Source of the DNA: Lactifluus volemus
Taxonomy: Eukaryota > Basidiomycota > Agaricomycetes > Russulales > Russulaceae
NCBI GenBank assembly: GCA_022376515.1
Contig: WTXI01000089.1
Location: 1 to 64,000 of the forward strand
DNA: 64,000 nt
Reading direction: 5' to 3'
Under the pieces are notes generated by a model. That model was not told the DNA's origin. It saw only the letters and a list, made by a program, of their open reading frames with translations, and made no database searches. The position numbers and the translations under genes were made by a program. Positions 44,815-57,523 of the stretch are shown here, piece after piece. Numbering within the stretch: the stretch's first letter is position 1; the number at the start of each line of letters is the position of its first letter.

Positions 44815-47242
44815 TGTGTACCAAAGGCTGGCGTAAAGATGACGGAAGTAGACGGTCCGAGGGTCAACGTGGATGGAATGAGGACCAAGGCTATGTGGCC
44901 TGGTAAGCGATGGCCTGAGCAAGCTTCAATTTATAAAGTAGTGGTCAGGCCAAAGATGGCACAACGTTGATCACTACCCTAGAAATTTGGCGTCGGCTAC
45001 AAAGGTAGCGGTGCCACAGACAAGGAGTACCTGAGACTTGGCATCGCCGCATATGTAAAGTTATTCGTTTGCAATTAGAACTTTCGGGTAAGATTCAAGA
45101 TATACCAATCCAATTCGAAGCCATGTGAAGGATCGAGCTAGTGCCTTGGCATGCCTCATGACTTGGAGTAATTATCCAGTTTGGCATCTACTATATCCTA
45201 ATCGGAGATACCCAAAGTAGAGGCAATGCATGGCCACGGAGGACGACCTGGGGGACCAATGATCGGGTCATTAGGGCAAGGCGACTTGCGTTGAGATCGC
45301 ACAGCTCGACTTGCCAGATGCGCCAGTCCGAGTCGGTGCGAAGCGCCTCGAGGTAGGACTCGATTGAGGCTTGCTTTTGATAACTGTCCTTTCAGATAGA
45401 GGTTTTTACGTATAGACATGGGGTATTAAGGAGAGAGCGGGGGCTGCGCGGAGGCTTTTAGACAGACACTTCATCGGCTATTCAAGTAGATATTGAGTTC
45501 CTTGCCCTGGTCCAAAGACTGCATTTGTTAGCCGCTCACTGACTTCACAGGCGATGGTGGCGGTGTTCGAAAAGGGAAATAATTTGGCAACGTTCCTAGT
45601 ACCATCGCTCCGCCGTGTCATGGCGTGTGAGAAGCAAGTCGTTAGCCTCCGGGGCCATCAGCCCTCAGAGTCCGAGTCGCCGGCATGAGGACGAGAGAGT
45701 CAAAGCTGAAGCGAGGTGAAACTCCTCGACGTAACCGATGAACCATGACTGCTTCTTTTCCAGCCCTGGCCACTGCCATCTGCGAGTGGGTCTTGGAGTC
45801 GTGAGTTTGCAGTGATCTACTATTAGCGAATGTCGGCCATGCAAACCAGACGTGGGGAAGAAAAACGCACGTGCTCGCACACACATTCAGATTTTCGCTG
45901 CGGCACACATCGACTTGGATACACGTTGGGCAGCCACCCCGTGATGTCGGACTTGGAGCGGGGACGTGCGGAGCGGAGAGCCGGTGCAGCATCAGCTGAT
46001 TCGAGAGCCGTTTCCGCTTCTTTCCCGAGAAGTCGACTTGGTCCGAGGTTATTAATAAATTACCATCGGCGCAGAGTTGATTGATCGGACGCATGCATGA
46101 ATCTACAAGCTATAAGACCCGGGATGAACCGTTCTGCCAGTTGCGCCTCGCCCAACGCCTATTACTCATGGAACTTTTTTTTTTGGTGACCGAAAGAAAG
46201 GGTTTCAATGTTTTTCAGATTTGTCCCTGATAAATGTGGGCTTGCGTAGCAGCCACTGGAACCTAATAAAGACCCTTGAACGTATCAAATGTCCGCCTGA
46301 CGAAACGTCGCCATGGTGCCTGTGCCCACCAACCCCTCCACTTGTCGTGAATAATCCCTGCAGAGTTGGTGCCGCATCCAGCACATAACTTATAAATTAG
46401 TAGCTAAGAACCGTAGAAATGGTAATAACATTTTGTCATTATACATTGGCAACAGCGTTATCGTCATTTTAAAAAGAAGCCCCGGGGGGCGTATTGGCCA
46501 GGCACTTTCAGGCTTGCTCATGATCGATCAATGATCACTAGTTTCTATTCCCTATCGTTGAACTTCAGTTCTCGAACTTCAAAACCAGAAAATCAATGAT
46601 GAAATTGCTGGGGTATACGTATAACAACCTTGTATGGGGTAATGGGGACAACATTGAAAGCACCTCCCTCTCTCCCCTGACCAAGTCTAAGATGTGTGGT
46701 CGTCCGCTGTCCATTGCTACAGCATTCTATCGCCCATCGATAACAGCGAGGAACACAAGGGGAGAGGGGGAGGCCTGAAAAGTGTTGTCTAGGTGTGGTA
46801 GATGTGGCTAAACCCTGCCACAGGGTTTTCGGCAATGAAGCGCAAATGAAAACATATTGAAACACAACAGGCAGGAAAGCAATGTCAGAAAAATGGGTCG
46901 CATACAATTGTCACAAACAAAGAAACAAGCAGTTGCGTACTGTAGCAGAGACTCGAAGTGAAACAACAAAGAGTGAAATTTCTATGCATCCCTCCTATAC
47001 TTCCTCCCTTTTCTAATTTTTTTTGTCGGCATCGTAGTTTCTTCGTGAGTTTTGATATTAGATGTTCAGTGTACGTTGGGCATTCGGATGGATGGATATG
47101 TTGAAAATGATGGAAAAAGTATGGTTCATGACCGACGGTATCGCTTGAAATGGGCAGTCCGCTGCCTGTGGGTCAGGATCGCATAGTAGAACAGATGACC
47201 GAGCACCATGACGGAGAAGGGGGGAATGGGAGGCAGGTAGCC
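44815..47242. other. Boundary stretch between accessory and housekeeping DNA
   Basis: No gene supported. The minus-strand frame at 45642-46094 (150 codons, with a GKKRKR basic patch) has no family features. T10 at about 46170 is a simple run. Confidence 0.4.
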
Positions 47243-49284
47243 TTAAGATAGGGGTCCCATCCACGGTTCGTCCCATAGGTCACTGACACGCGCCCGGCGA
47301 CGCGGATCACTCACGAGCAGCCTCGCGACCAAATTCCGCACGGGCGCGATGTGCACGAGTGTGGCACCACTGGGTTCATCATTAGACTGCCCTTCCACCC
47401 GTGATCCCTCAGCCACCACTCCGTTGGCTGGGGCCATGGTGACAGGCCAGGACCACTCGCCGCGCACGACACGAAGTACCCACCGCCGGCGAGCACGCTC
47501 CGCCTCCCCATCAGCAGGGGGTACGTCGAGTGACAAAGGGGGGTCGAAAGGCAAAGTGCGGGTCGTGAGTGCGAAGAGAACTACACCGAGCGCCCACGCG
47601 TCTGTCTCTCGTCCATCATATGTACCGGGTATTCGTCCTACACGTGATTTTGGTTGTGAAGAAGTGGAGGAAGAGGAAGAGGAGGCACCACGAGCGTCAG
47701 TCGGCGCACGAGTAAGTGTAGGGAGTGGCTGCTCGTCTGTATCTGTGTGCGCTGCTACTAACAACTCGGGAGCGGCATACGACTCAGAACCACATCGAGT
47801 ACTTAGCCAGGGATCGTCCAGGTCAATCTTGCGCGCGAGCCCAAAATCTGTCAACTTGATGAGGGGTTTGTCTTTAGCTGGCGGGGAGATGAATGGGTTG
47901 GTCGTCAAGAGAATATCTGCGAGAGACAAGTAGCATCAGTGGCAGAGGGATGGTCAGGGGAGAGGCAAGGACACAAACTTTCGAGCTTGATGTCACGATG
48001 GACGACAAAGCGCGCATGCATCCATTCGACTGCACTGACAAGTTCATGCCATATACGGTGTAAAAGGGCCTCGCTCAGCTTCGCATGCTGTTCGTCCGAG
48101 TTGACCACTTCCAATAGTTCACCGCCAGCGATGTACTCGAGAACAAGTACGTGATGAGTACGCACAGAAAATGACGCATATAGTCGCGGGAGAGAGGCAT
48201 GCGCGGGAGTCAAATACTATGTAATGAGTCAGAGATGGGTGGGGAGAGTGTGAGGACGACAGGTGACACGCACGTGTAAGACATCGACTTCACGCATGAA
48301 ACTCGCACGTTCACCGCGTGCGGCTCTCCGTACCGCAGCAGCATCATGTTCTCCGGTACGTACAATCATCTTGACGGCAACGAGAGTGCCCTCACTCTCA
48401 CCAATTGCCACGCGAGCGAGCCAAACGAGGCTGAATGCACCTTGCCCAATCCGGTGCAAGAGCTCGTACGATGGCTCTTCCTCATTGTCGGGGTGCACTC
48501 GCGCTCCCGTAGTGTATAAATTGACAGGAGAAGACGAGACTGCTTGTACAACAGTGGGCGCTTCTGTAGCATCCGATGCTTCCATGGGGGGCGGAGAGGT
48601 GACGATGACATCATCGGGGGGATCGAGGTCTACAAAGCCACGCTCACCACGCGGACGATGATCATCTGTACGCCGTGCATTGGAAGAGTACCGCGACGGG
48701 AAGAGACGTGCCAGCAAGGGAACCTGGGACTTCAAGACAGGTGTGGAGTCCACGTCTTCGGTTTTTTGTGGGGAAGGTGTTGTGTAGTGGTGGGACAAAT
48801 GGGAACTTGACGTCCGCAGCGAAGTATTTGACGTACTGGAATGTAAGCTTGGCGGCGATGTGGGGCAGGAGGAGAACGCAGCGGGGGAGAAAAAGTCAGC
48901 CGTCAAAGAATTGGCGGATGATGGGACTTCATGAGAAGTATATTGGTGGTTCGGGGGAAGAGTTGGGGAATGTGTGAAAGGACTAGAAAAGAAGGCAGCT
49001 GTTTTGGAAAGGTAGTTGACCGACTGAGCTGAGTCTGGTGACTGCGAAGGTGATCTGAAGGGTGAGCCAAAGAATGCACTCGTCTTGGAGTTGGGGGATG
49101 GATCCGAGAGTGGTATGGATGACTCGGAAGTGGGGGAATATGAGAAGTCTTTTAATGATGAGTATGAATCCGACGGAACCTTGATGGCACCAAGGGAAGA
49201 ACGGGGTGGGGGTGGGGATTGAGAGGATGAGGATTGGGGTGAGAATGGATGCCTGGTTGGCGGAGAGGGAGGAGAGAGCAACAT
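47243..49284 (-). CDS. Serine/threonine protein kinase
   Basis: Three exons (48274-49284, 47979-48216, 47243-47916) give 640 residues. Residues 1-270 are Ser/Pro-rich and low complexity, probably a regulatory region. The kinase domain fills the C-terminal half: Gly-rich loop GQGAFS (280-285), VAVK lysine 305, catalytic loop HRDIKLEN (410-417, formed across intron 2), DFG at 440-442, and CGSESYAAPE (458-467). The DVWSLG equivalent reads TDAWALG. A loop of about 50 residues, with a run of Ser, is inserted between APE and that motif. The CGS-x-x-YAAPE activation segment resembles the CAMK/AMPK side of the kinome; no closer assignment is made. It is divergent from the V-ATPase gene, with a 1-kb shared upstream region. 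A decayed relative lies at 36 kb. Confidence 0.92.
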
Positions 49285-50280
49285 TATATAGGAATAATAA
49301 TTCAGGATAAAACACAGGCGGCGCTACCTGTGTTACGGGTTATTTCAGACGCTCAAGAAAAATGTGGGGAAATGGATTACCGAAAGACAGAGTTTGGAAT
49401 TTGGTGATGATGTTTCAGAAGGCTGTGTGACTACTTTTTATGACGTTCATGGGTTGTTGGCGTTGCTTGTACGTACCTTATAATAATGCCTTTACAATAC
49501 TACAATGATATGATCCGACAGATCGCCGGTTGCGACCGGATAACAAGACAACCTCGAGTATAGAATAAGGGGACTGATGGGAAAATGAGGAACGAAAGGA
49601 AAAGGGAGGATGAGATGGGCGTACGTGGATTAATAGACGATCTTGTGGCAGTGGATGGCTAGGAATGGATCACCCTCGTGGAAAAGCGGGCTACAACGGG
49701 AAGAGGGAAAATGCACGTTGGTTCGGGGAACGTTCTGAGGCGAGTTGATCCGGTGGGTTGATGTGGAGATGAGAGAGGTGGGGGAAGGAGAAGGTCAAGT
49801 TGAAAGGACGAAAGAGTAAATGTGGAGAGGAGACATGGCTGTTATATCCAGAAAGAAGGGGTCAGGTTTGATCCCCTTGCGCGCATATACTCACTCGCTC
49901 ATCTTCACAAGAAAGAATATCCGTAACACTATCCGAACACTCGGCTCGGTCTTTCCCTTCTTTCTCACGCCATTGACACACGTTCGCATGTTTTCATTGG
50001 CTAATGGATATCTACATTTCCCTAGTGGTACAATGGCTTCTGCGGTATTGGTCATGGCTTTCTGTGATAGAGCCGGCCCCGAGAATCGATTAGGAAATGT
50101 GGGATCCGAGGAGAAAAAAGGCTAAGTAGCCTTCGCACGTTGGTGGCAAAAGCAATGCAGGAGTACGGTAAACGCCGAGATCCGATCCGTGAGAATTTAG
50201 ACCGTGCGCCGCAGCTTGGAGCGACTCTAGTGCTGCTCAGCAGCAGCAACAGCAGATATCCTTCATTCAAAGTTCTCATC
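49285..50280. other. Divergent promoter region, kinase / V-ATPase a
   Basis: No gene called. The frame at 49820-50125 is open but has no family features and probably is 5' untranslated or intergenic sequence. Confidence 0.5.
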
Positions 50281-53200
50281 ATGGGCACTCCCGTGTTCGA
50301 TGACTATCCGACCCTATTCCGTGAGTCAATTTTATATACTTTTTCTTCATGGTTTTATCAATTCCTTGTCAGGTTCTGAGGGTATGAGCCTCGTTCAACT
50401 CTTTGTCCCAACCGAGGTTGCTCATGATACTGTGAATGAGCTTGGAGAACTTGGTAATGTCGAGTTCAAGGACGTGCGTTTCTCCCTTCCTTCCTCCCAA
50501 CTTTTCTCCCCTCTGACTCCACGTCTTGGCTCCGCAGCTCAATCCCGACGTAAACCCCTTCCAACGTTCCTTCGTCGGAGAAATCCGTCGCATAGAAGAG
50601 ATGACACGCCGCGTTAACTTCTTTGCCGCGCAAATCGAGCGCGAGAATGATCCTGTTCCTATCCGACCCTTGTACGATTCTGCGCCACTGATTGCCGTCG
50701 GTCCTGGTGCGGCGCAGACCATGGACGACCTCGATGACACACTTGGCGGGCACGAGTCGCGTCTGCTAGAGATGAATGCCGGTTATGAGCTGCTCAGCGG
50801 GCGTCTTGCGGAACTCATCGAAGCACGCCATGTACTCCGTGAAACGGCCGTTTTCTTTCAGCGGGTACGTGGCTCATATCTGCCATGGCCTCGACCGAAT
50901 CACCTTGATTCTCCATGTCTAGGCCGAATCAAATCAGAGCGAGATCCGCTCATCATTTGATGATAGTTCCGCGCCGTTACTCCAACATGACGATCGCGAA
51001 AATCAGTACTCCGCAGTATCTAACGTTCAGCTCGACCTCGAGTAAGCCCCCTCTCCTCCGCCCGCATCCCCCCTTTTGACTCTTGGTCTCTTTCATCAAT
51101 CGCAGATTCATCGCTGGTGTGATTGATCGCACCCGTCTGCCCACGTTCGAGCGCGTCCTCTGGCGCGTCCTTCGTGGTAACCTTTATATGAATCACGTTG
51201 ACATTGCCGATCCCTTCGTCGATGCCGCGACCGGCAATACTACCTACAAGAATGTTTTTGTCATCTTTGCTCACGGCGAAGCCCTGCTCGCAAAAATTCG
51301 CAAGATCTCCGAATCCCTTGGTGCCACGATCTATCCCATTGACGCAAACCCAGACAAGCGTCTCGAGTCGCTGCGCGACGTGACAGTGCGCATAGAAGAC
51401 CTCGAATTGGCCTTGTACAACACTGGGAGCACGCGCCGCGCAGAACTCGTCAGGATTGGCGAGTCTCTGCTCAGCTGGGAAGATCTCGTGCGCAAGGAAA
51501 AGGCTATATACGAGACGCTCAACTTGTTCAATTATGACGTTGGGCGAAAGACGCTCATTGCTGAGGGATGGTGCCCTACACGTGACATTGCGATGATTCA
51601 ATCTGCACTTCGACATGCTACAGTGAGCATATCTCTCGAATCGTGGTGTTCCGTGGTCCCCTGATGCGCTGCGTGTAGGAGGCTTCGGGTACATCTGTGC
51701 CGCCTATCCTGCACGAGATACGCACGAACAAGACTCCCCCAACTTTCCAGCGGACGAATAAGCTTACGGAAGGGTTCCAGACAATCATGGACTCCTATGG
51801 CATTGCAACGTACCAAGAAGTCAACCCAGGCCTTTTCGCCGTTATCACCTTCCCCTTTCTATTTGCAGTCATGTTCGGCGATATTGGACACGGCATGATC
51901 ATTCTGCTGAGCGCGGTGTGGATGATCCTCAACGAACGCAAGTGGGCACGTGCCAATCTAAATGAGATTGTCGGAACGTTCTTCTAGTGCGTTTGTCCTC
52001 TCCCCTGTCCGAGCCTTGTTAAAGAGAGAACGGTAGCGGACGGTACATCATCCTCTTCATGGGCTTGTTCTCGGTCTACACTGGTTTCATCTACAATGAT
52101 ATCTTCTCCAAGACTCTCCACCTCTTCCGCTCAGGGTGGACATTCTCTAAAGGCCAGGGCAATATTGTACACGGAGAGGCAAATGGCCACGTATACCCAT
52201 TTGGTCTAGACCCTGGATGGCATGGCGCAGACAACGCCCTAATCTTTACGAATTCTTACAAGATGAAAATGTCGATCATCCTCGGCGTGACACATGTATG
52301 CAAGTTCCTTATCTCGATATACGGCGCGTTCCTTAACCCTCTCTCGCCTGCAGATGACTTTTGCCCTGTGCTTGCAAGTTCCTAACCATCTACATTTCAA
52401 CCGGCTCGTGGACATCTACCACGGCTTTATTCCTCAGATGCTCTTCCTCCAATCGATATTTGGTTATCTCGTCGTATGCATCCTCTATAAATGGGTCGTC
52501 GACTGGTCAAAATCATCATACCACCACCGTCGCTATTGAACATGCTCATCGGGATGTTCCTCTCACCAGGTACTATTGAGGAAGGCAACAGGTTGTATCG
52601 TGGGCAAGGGCTCGTACAGACAGTCCTCCTGCTCATTGCAGTCGGATGCGTGCCATGGATGCTATGCATCAAGCCGTATCTACAATGGAAGGAAACGAAG
52701 CGTGTGCAGGATCAGGGCTACGGGCGGCTTGCTCCTAGCGACGTCGGTTACGGCACCCGAGACGAGGTTCTCGAAGGTGAGGAGGAAGGGCACGGCGGCG
52801 CGATTGCGGCTGACATGGATGAGGAACACGTAAGTTTGACTCGAAACTGACTACCTTTATTCATCTATGCGCGCAGGAACAGCATGACTTTGGTGAGGTA
52901 GTGATTCATCAGGTTATCCACACGATTGAATTCTGCCTTGGCTGCATTTCGCACACGGCCTCTTATCTGCGTCTTTGGGCACTCTCACTTGCGCACGCGC
53001 AGCTGTCCGAGGTGCTCTGGAATATGACACTAGCGCGGGTGCTCGGACTCGACGGCATCATTGGCAAATTGGTTCTCGTACTCATCTTTCTGCTGTGGCT
53101 CAACCTCACGGTGGGCATTTTATGTGTTATGGAGGTGCGTGTATCCGATTCCGTCCGAGGAACGTGCGATCGCTAACAGGAACACAATGCATTAACCATT

Positions 53201-53399
53201 CTGCACAGGGCCTGTCGGCGTTCTTGCACGCGCTTCGGTTGCATTGGGTCGAGGCGAACAGCAAGCATTACGAAGCCGGCGGCTATGTCAGTGCTTGCTT
53301 TTGTATTTCGGTTCGGTATTCCGTGGTTTGGCTGACCGATATCCCTCGTTTTAGCAATTCAAACCACTGAGCTTTGCCACGCTGGGTGAAAAGGATTGA
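50281..53399 (+). CDS. VPH1: V-type proton ATPase subunit a (one apparent frameshift)
   Basis: Eleven exons (50281-50320, 50373-50473, 50538-50864, 50923-51041, 51106-51622, 51679-51986, 52037-52295, 52354-52829, 52877-53134, 53209-53286, 53355-53399) give about 842 residues. The start [13 protein letters not shown] followed by MSLVQLFVP is typical. The N-terminal half is the cytosolic arm with coiled coils. The C-terminal half has the membrane helices, including [14 protein letters not shown] with the essential arginine that faces the proton-carrying c ring. The complex acidifies vacuoles or Golgi. Exon 8 is 476 nt and must be 477 to keep frame: WVVDWSKS and [12 protein letters not shown] are in different frames around 52515-52525, with one base missing. 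All other phases close, so a consensus error is the simplest reading. Confidence 0.95.
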
Positions 53400-53854
53400 T
53401 ATAGTTACAGTATACTTTACAACGATGGATGAGTAGATAGTAATTTCAGCTCGGGGCTGTGTCGCTGTGCTCGCCTGAGTCACCGATAATACCGCACAGT
53501 TACGATAACGGCAATTAGCGAAATCAATTTTTTTCAAGCTCAGCTGCCGGTCGCACCGCATCATTGAATTATAAAAAGTTCCTTTTTGTTTTCACTTTCC
53601 CCGTCTCCATTTTTTCTCTCTCTTCTCTTATATAGAGGTAACTCACTCTCACTCTCTTTACCCTCAACTAATCATTTCTTGAAAGGTTTCACCCATTAGA
53701 ACTTTAGAGGGTTTTTGTCCTTGCCTTTGTCCCCCATAGACCAATAGACAAATCTTACAACCATATAACGTCCTACAAGGGTACTTTTCTTTTTTTCCCG
53801 CCTTGCTGTAGTCTTTCTTGTGCTAATTTATCATTTTTCGTAGAATATACCGAA

Positions 53855-56800
53855 ATGCCTGCTGTAACCGCATCTGCCCCCGCTACTGCTACCCCTTCCC
53901 CCGCCGTCCTCAAGGCTGCTGTTACCAACAGCCCCTCTATCGAAAGCCTTTTCGTTTCGACAAGGCGTCTCGCCAGTCGGCCACTGAGGGCATCGCATCT
54001 CTCGCTCAAAAGGACGGGCCTTCCGCCATCAAGTCCATTGGTTTCGTTGATGCTGTCATCAAGGCGCTCGGTGACAAGAAGTCTCCGGCGGCCCGTGAAG
54101 GCGCTACCCAGGCGGTTATCGCCATCTCAAAGGCGCAGTCCGAGCCCTTGAGCCCGTTTTCATCGATTCCGGGCTCTACGCTGCCCTTCTCGAAACATTT
54201 GCCGACAAGATGCCTGCCGTGCGCACAGCCGCTGTTGAGGCTGTCCGCAGCTTTGTGGAAAATGCCAACCCGTGGAGTGCTGCACTTCTACTTCCGGCGC
54301 TTCTCCATCAAATTAAGACGGCTGGCAAGTGGCAGGTCAAGACTGGTTGTCTCACGGTTCTCGACCAGCTCATCGTCAGAGCCCCTCAACAAACCGCTAA
54401 GCTCATGCCCGACATCGTTCCCGTCCTTTCTGAAGCCATGTGGGACACAAAAGCGGACGTGAAGAAGCAGGCGCGTGAGTCACTCACGAAGGCTACTGCC
54501 CTTATTTCCAACAAGGATATCGAACGTTTTATCCCTGCACTTATTCAAACTTTAATTAATCCGGTCGAGGAGGTTCCCAAGACTATTCAACTTCTCTCGG
54601 CTACCACATTCGTTTCGGAGGTTGATTCTCCCACTCTTTCTCTTATGGTCCCCCTTCTTGCTCGTGGACTTGATGAAAAGTTGACTGCCACCAAGCGAAA
54701 GGTCGCCGTGTAAGTGGTGGTGCTTCATACTCTCATCACAATTCCTCACACTTCTTCATAGCATTGTCGATAACATGTCCAAGCTAGTTGATTCACCCGT
54801 CACTGTTCGCCCCTTTTGCCGAAGCTCCTTCCCGGTCTCATCAAGGTTGAGACCACCATTGGTGATCCTGAAGCGCGTAGTGTTGTCGGTCGCGCAATTG
54901 CTACTCTCCGACAGGTTGGCGAGGTCCCAACCGGAGATGCTTCTGATCTTCCTCCTCTCAAGTCTGCCGAATCTGGCCAGCTCGGACAACTTCTCATTTC
55001 AATATACAAAAAGGCCGGAGCCAACCCCGTCCCCTCTTCCACGGATGAGTCTGCTGTATATGTCTCGCGCCTCGCGGCCAATCTCGTCAATGCCAAGAAC
55101 TTCGACGTTCCCGAGTGGGAGACACTCGCGCCCTACCTCGGTTTCCTTACGCAGTCCCCTGACCCACTCTCGATCGTTCGTGACTGGGTGGTTCGCTCGG
55201 CATCCGAGGACTCGGATGATGGTGAGGAACTTGAAGATGAGGAAGAAGGCGAGGATCTGTGCAACTGCCAGTTCTCTCTTGCATACGGTGCCAAGATCCT
55301 ACTCAACACCGCCACCCTTCGCCTCAAACGTGGCCACCGTTATGGTCTTTGTGGCAAAAACGGTACTGGCAAGTCCACCCTTATGCGTGCCATCACGAAT
55401 GGCCAAGTCGAGGGCTTCCCATCTCCCGATGAAGTTCGCACATTCTACGTTGAACACGACATCGATGGCTCCGAGGAAGACACCTCTGTACTCGAGTTCA
55501 TCGTCTCCGATAAGCGCATCCTTGCCAACGAACAGGAGATTATAGAGGCTCTCACCTCCGTTGGCTTCAACGCAGACCGCCAGAAGGCCGCCATTGGCTC
55601 CCTCTCCGGTGGCTGGAAGATGAAGCTGGCGCTTGCTCGTGCGATGCTGTTCAAGGCCGACATCCTCTTACTTGATGAGCCGACTAACCACTTGGATGTT
55701 GTCAACGTGGCCTGGCTAGAGAGTTACCTTACCGGCCTCACCCACTGCACGTCTATCATTGTCTCCCACGACTCTGGTTTCCTCAACAACACGATTACCG
55801 ACGTATTGCACCTTAACCGCTTCAAGCTGCGCCGTTACCGTGGCAACCTCGAGGCATTCGTCAAGGCCGTTCCCGAGGCCAAATCATACTACACGCTCGA
55901 AGCCGCTGAGGACTACAGCTTCAAGCTGCCCGATCCGCCCCTGCTTGAGGGTGTCAAGACCAAGGAGAAGTCACTCCTCAAGATGCGCCACGTTGGCTTC
56001 CAGTACCCTAGTCAGCCCGTGCAGCAGCTGTACGACATCACGCTCCAAGTCTCCCTGTCATCACGTGTTGCCGTTCTTGGTCCCAATGGTTCTGGGAAGT
56101 CGACCCTCGTCAAGTTGCTCACTGGTGAGATGGAACCAAACAAAGGTGGTGAAGTGTGGAAGCACCCCAACCTGGTCATCGGTTACGTCGCACAGCATGC
56201 CTTCCATCATATCGACAACCACCTCGACAAGACTCCACTCGAGTACATGCTTTGGCGTTACCAAACCGGTGAGGACTTGGAGGAGATGAGTAAGGCAAAT
56301 CGCCAGATCAGCGCCGAGGAGGAGCAGAAAATGAAGGATGGCGCGCTCGTGGTCGTCGAGGGACAGAAGCGATTAATTGAAGAAATTGTGGCACGCAAGA
56401 AGCTGAAGCAGTCGTACGAGTACGAGGTATCGTTCAAGGGCCTCAGCTCGTCAGAGAATATCTGGTTGCCGCGTGATGACTTGGTCAAGCGCGGGTTCGA
56501 GAAGAAGGTTCTCGAGGTAGATACCCGTGAGGCTCAGCGGCTCGGTCTCCTCCGTCCCCTCGTGCGTCGGGAGATTGAGAAGCACTTTGCTGACTTTGGG
56601 CTCGAGCCCGAGTTTGTATCACACAACACCATGCGCGGTTTATCCGGTGGTCAGAAGGTGAAGATTGTGCTTGGTGCAGCCACCTGGCGCCGGCCCCACG
56701 TTATGTGCTTGGATGAGCCGACGAGTGCGTTTTTCATTCGTTATTGTTTATGAGCGGTATTGCTGACGTCCATATCGCATAGATTACCTCGACCGTGAGT

Positions 56801-57135
56801 CGCTAGCTGCACTTATCGCGGCCCTCAAGGTGTTCGAGGGTGGTGTTCTTGTTATTACACATAATCGCGACTTTTCCGAATCGCTCTGCCAGGAAGTTTG
56901 GGCGATGCGAGATGGCCGGCTTGAGGCGTCTGGCCATAACTGGGTTGAAGGCCAGGGATCGGGTGCGCGGATCGATAAGAAGGACGGACCGGAGGAGGAC
57001 CAGTTTGACGCTATGGGAAACAAAATTGACTCGAAGAAGACGAAGAAGGTCACAGCGAGCGACGCTCGCAAGCTTAAGAAGGAGCGTATGGCACGGAAGA
57101 AGCGTGGTGAAGACGTTGATGATGACGACCTTTGA
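53855..57135 (+). CDS. TEF3: Translation elongation factor 3 (three apparent frameshifts)
   Basis: Exons 53855-54709, 54762-56724 and 56783-57135 encode about 1057 residues. Order: N-terminal HEAT repeats, four-helix region, ABC1 with Walker A GKNGTGKST (near residue 480) and LSGGWKMK...DEPTNHLD, then ABC2 with GPNGSGKST (near 725). A chromodomain-like insert lies inside ABC2. LSGGQKVK and DEPTNYLD follow, the last split by intron 2, and then a Lys-rich tail. eEF3 is an essential fungal ATPase that helps release deacylated tRNA from the ribosomal E site. Three single bases are missing: after TTCGTTTCGAC (about 53960), at TCAAAGGCGCA (about 54130) and in a T run at about 54815. With them restored all exon phases close. 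An essential gene would not carry three such breaks, so assembly error is favoured. Confidence 0.96.
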
Positions 57136-57523
57136 TTATATTCCCTCGTCCTCGCCGTTCCTTTCTCATTCTCATTTGTACTGCCTCCGACCGTGCCGCG
57201 TGTGTCTTCGTCTGTCTTGCCATTGTGTTGCGTGCCGGTCTGTCATGATATTGTGTTTCTTTTCCTTTTTAACGTATGTGCATGCACGCTTGTGCCGACT
57301 AGTAGATATAATACGATTCCCAATGATTATGAACTTTTTTTTGCATACTTATGGGAGAGAAAACCCGCGTAGCGCCTGTTGCTGTCCAAGTCAAATCCGA
57401 TGACCGGTCAAGTTGGTATCAACACGTGCTCAAACACTGGTATTGCACTGCCTTCCCGTCTCTTGTATATACCCTTGTTTTCTCTCCCCTTCCACCCATC
57501 TATCCCCACAGTCGTCTCTCGCA

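Noticed and set aside
49820..50125. 101-codon ORF upstream of the V-ATPase gene
   Set aside because: No family features; the V-ATPase reading starts cleanly at 50281 and this lies in its upstream region.
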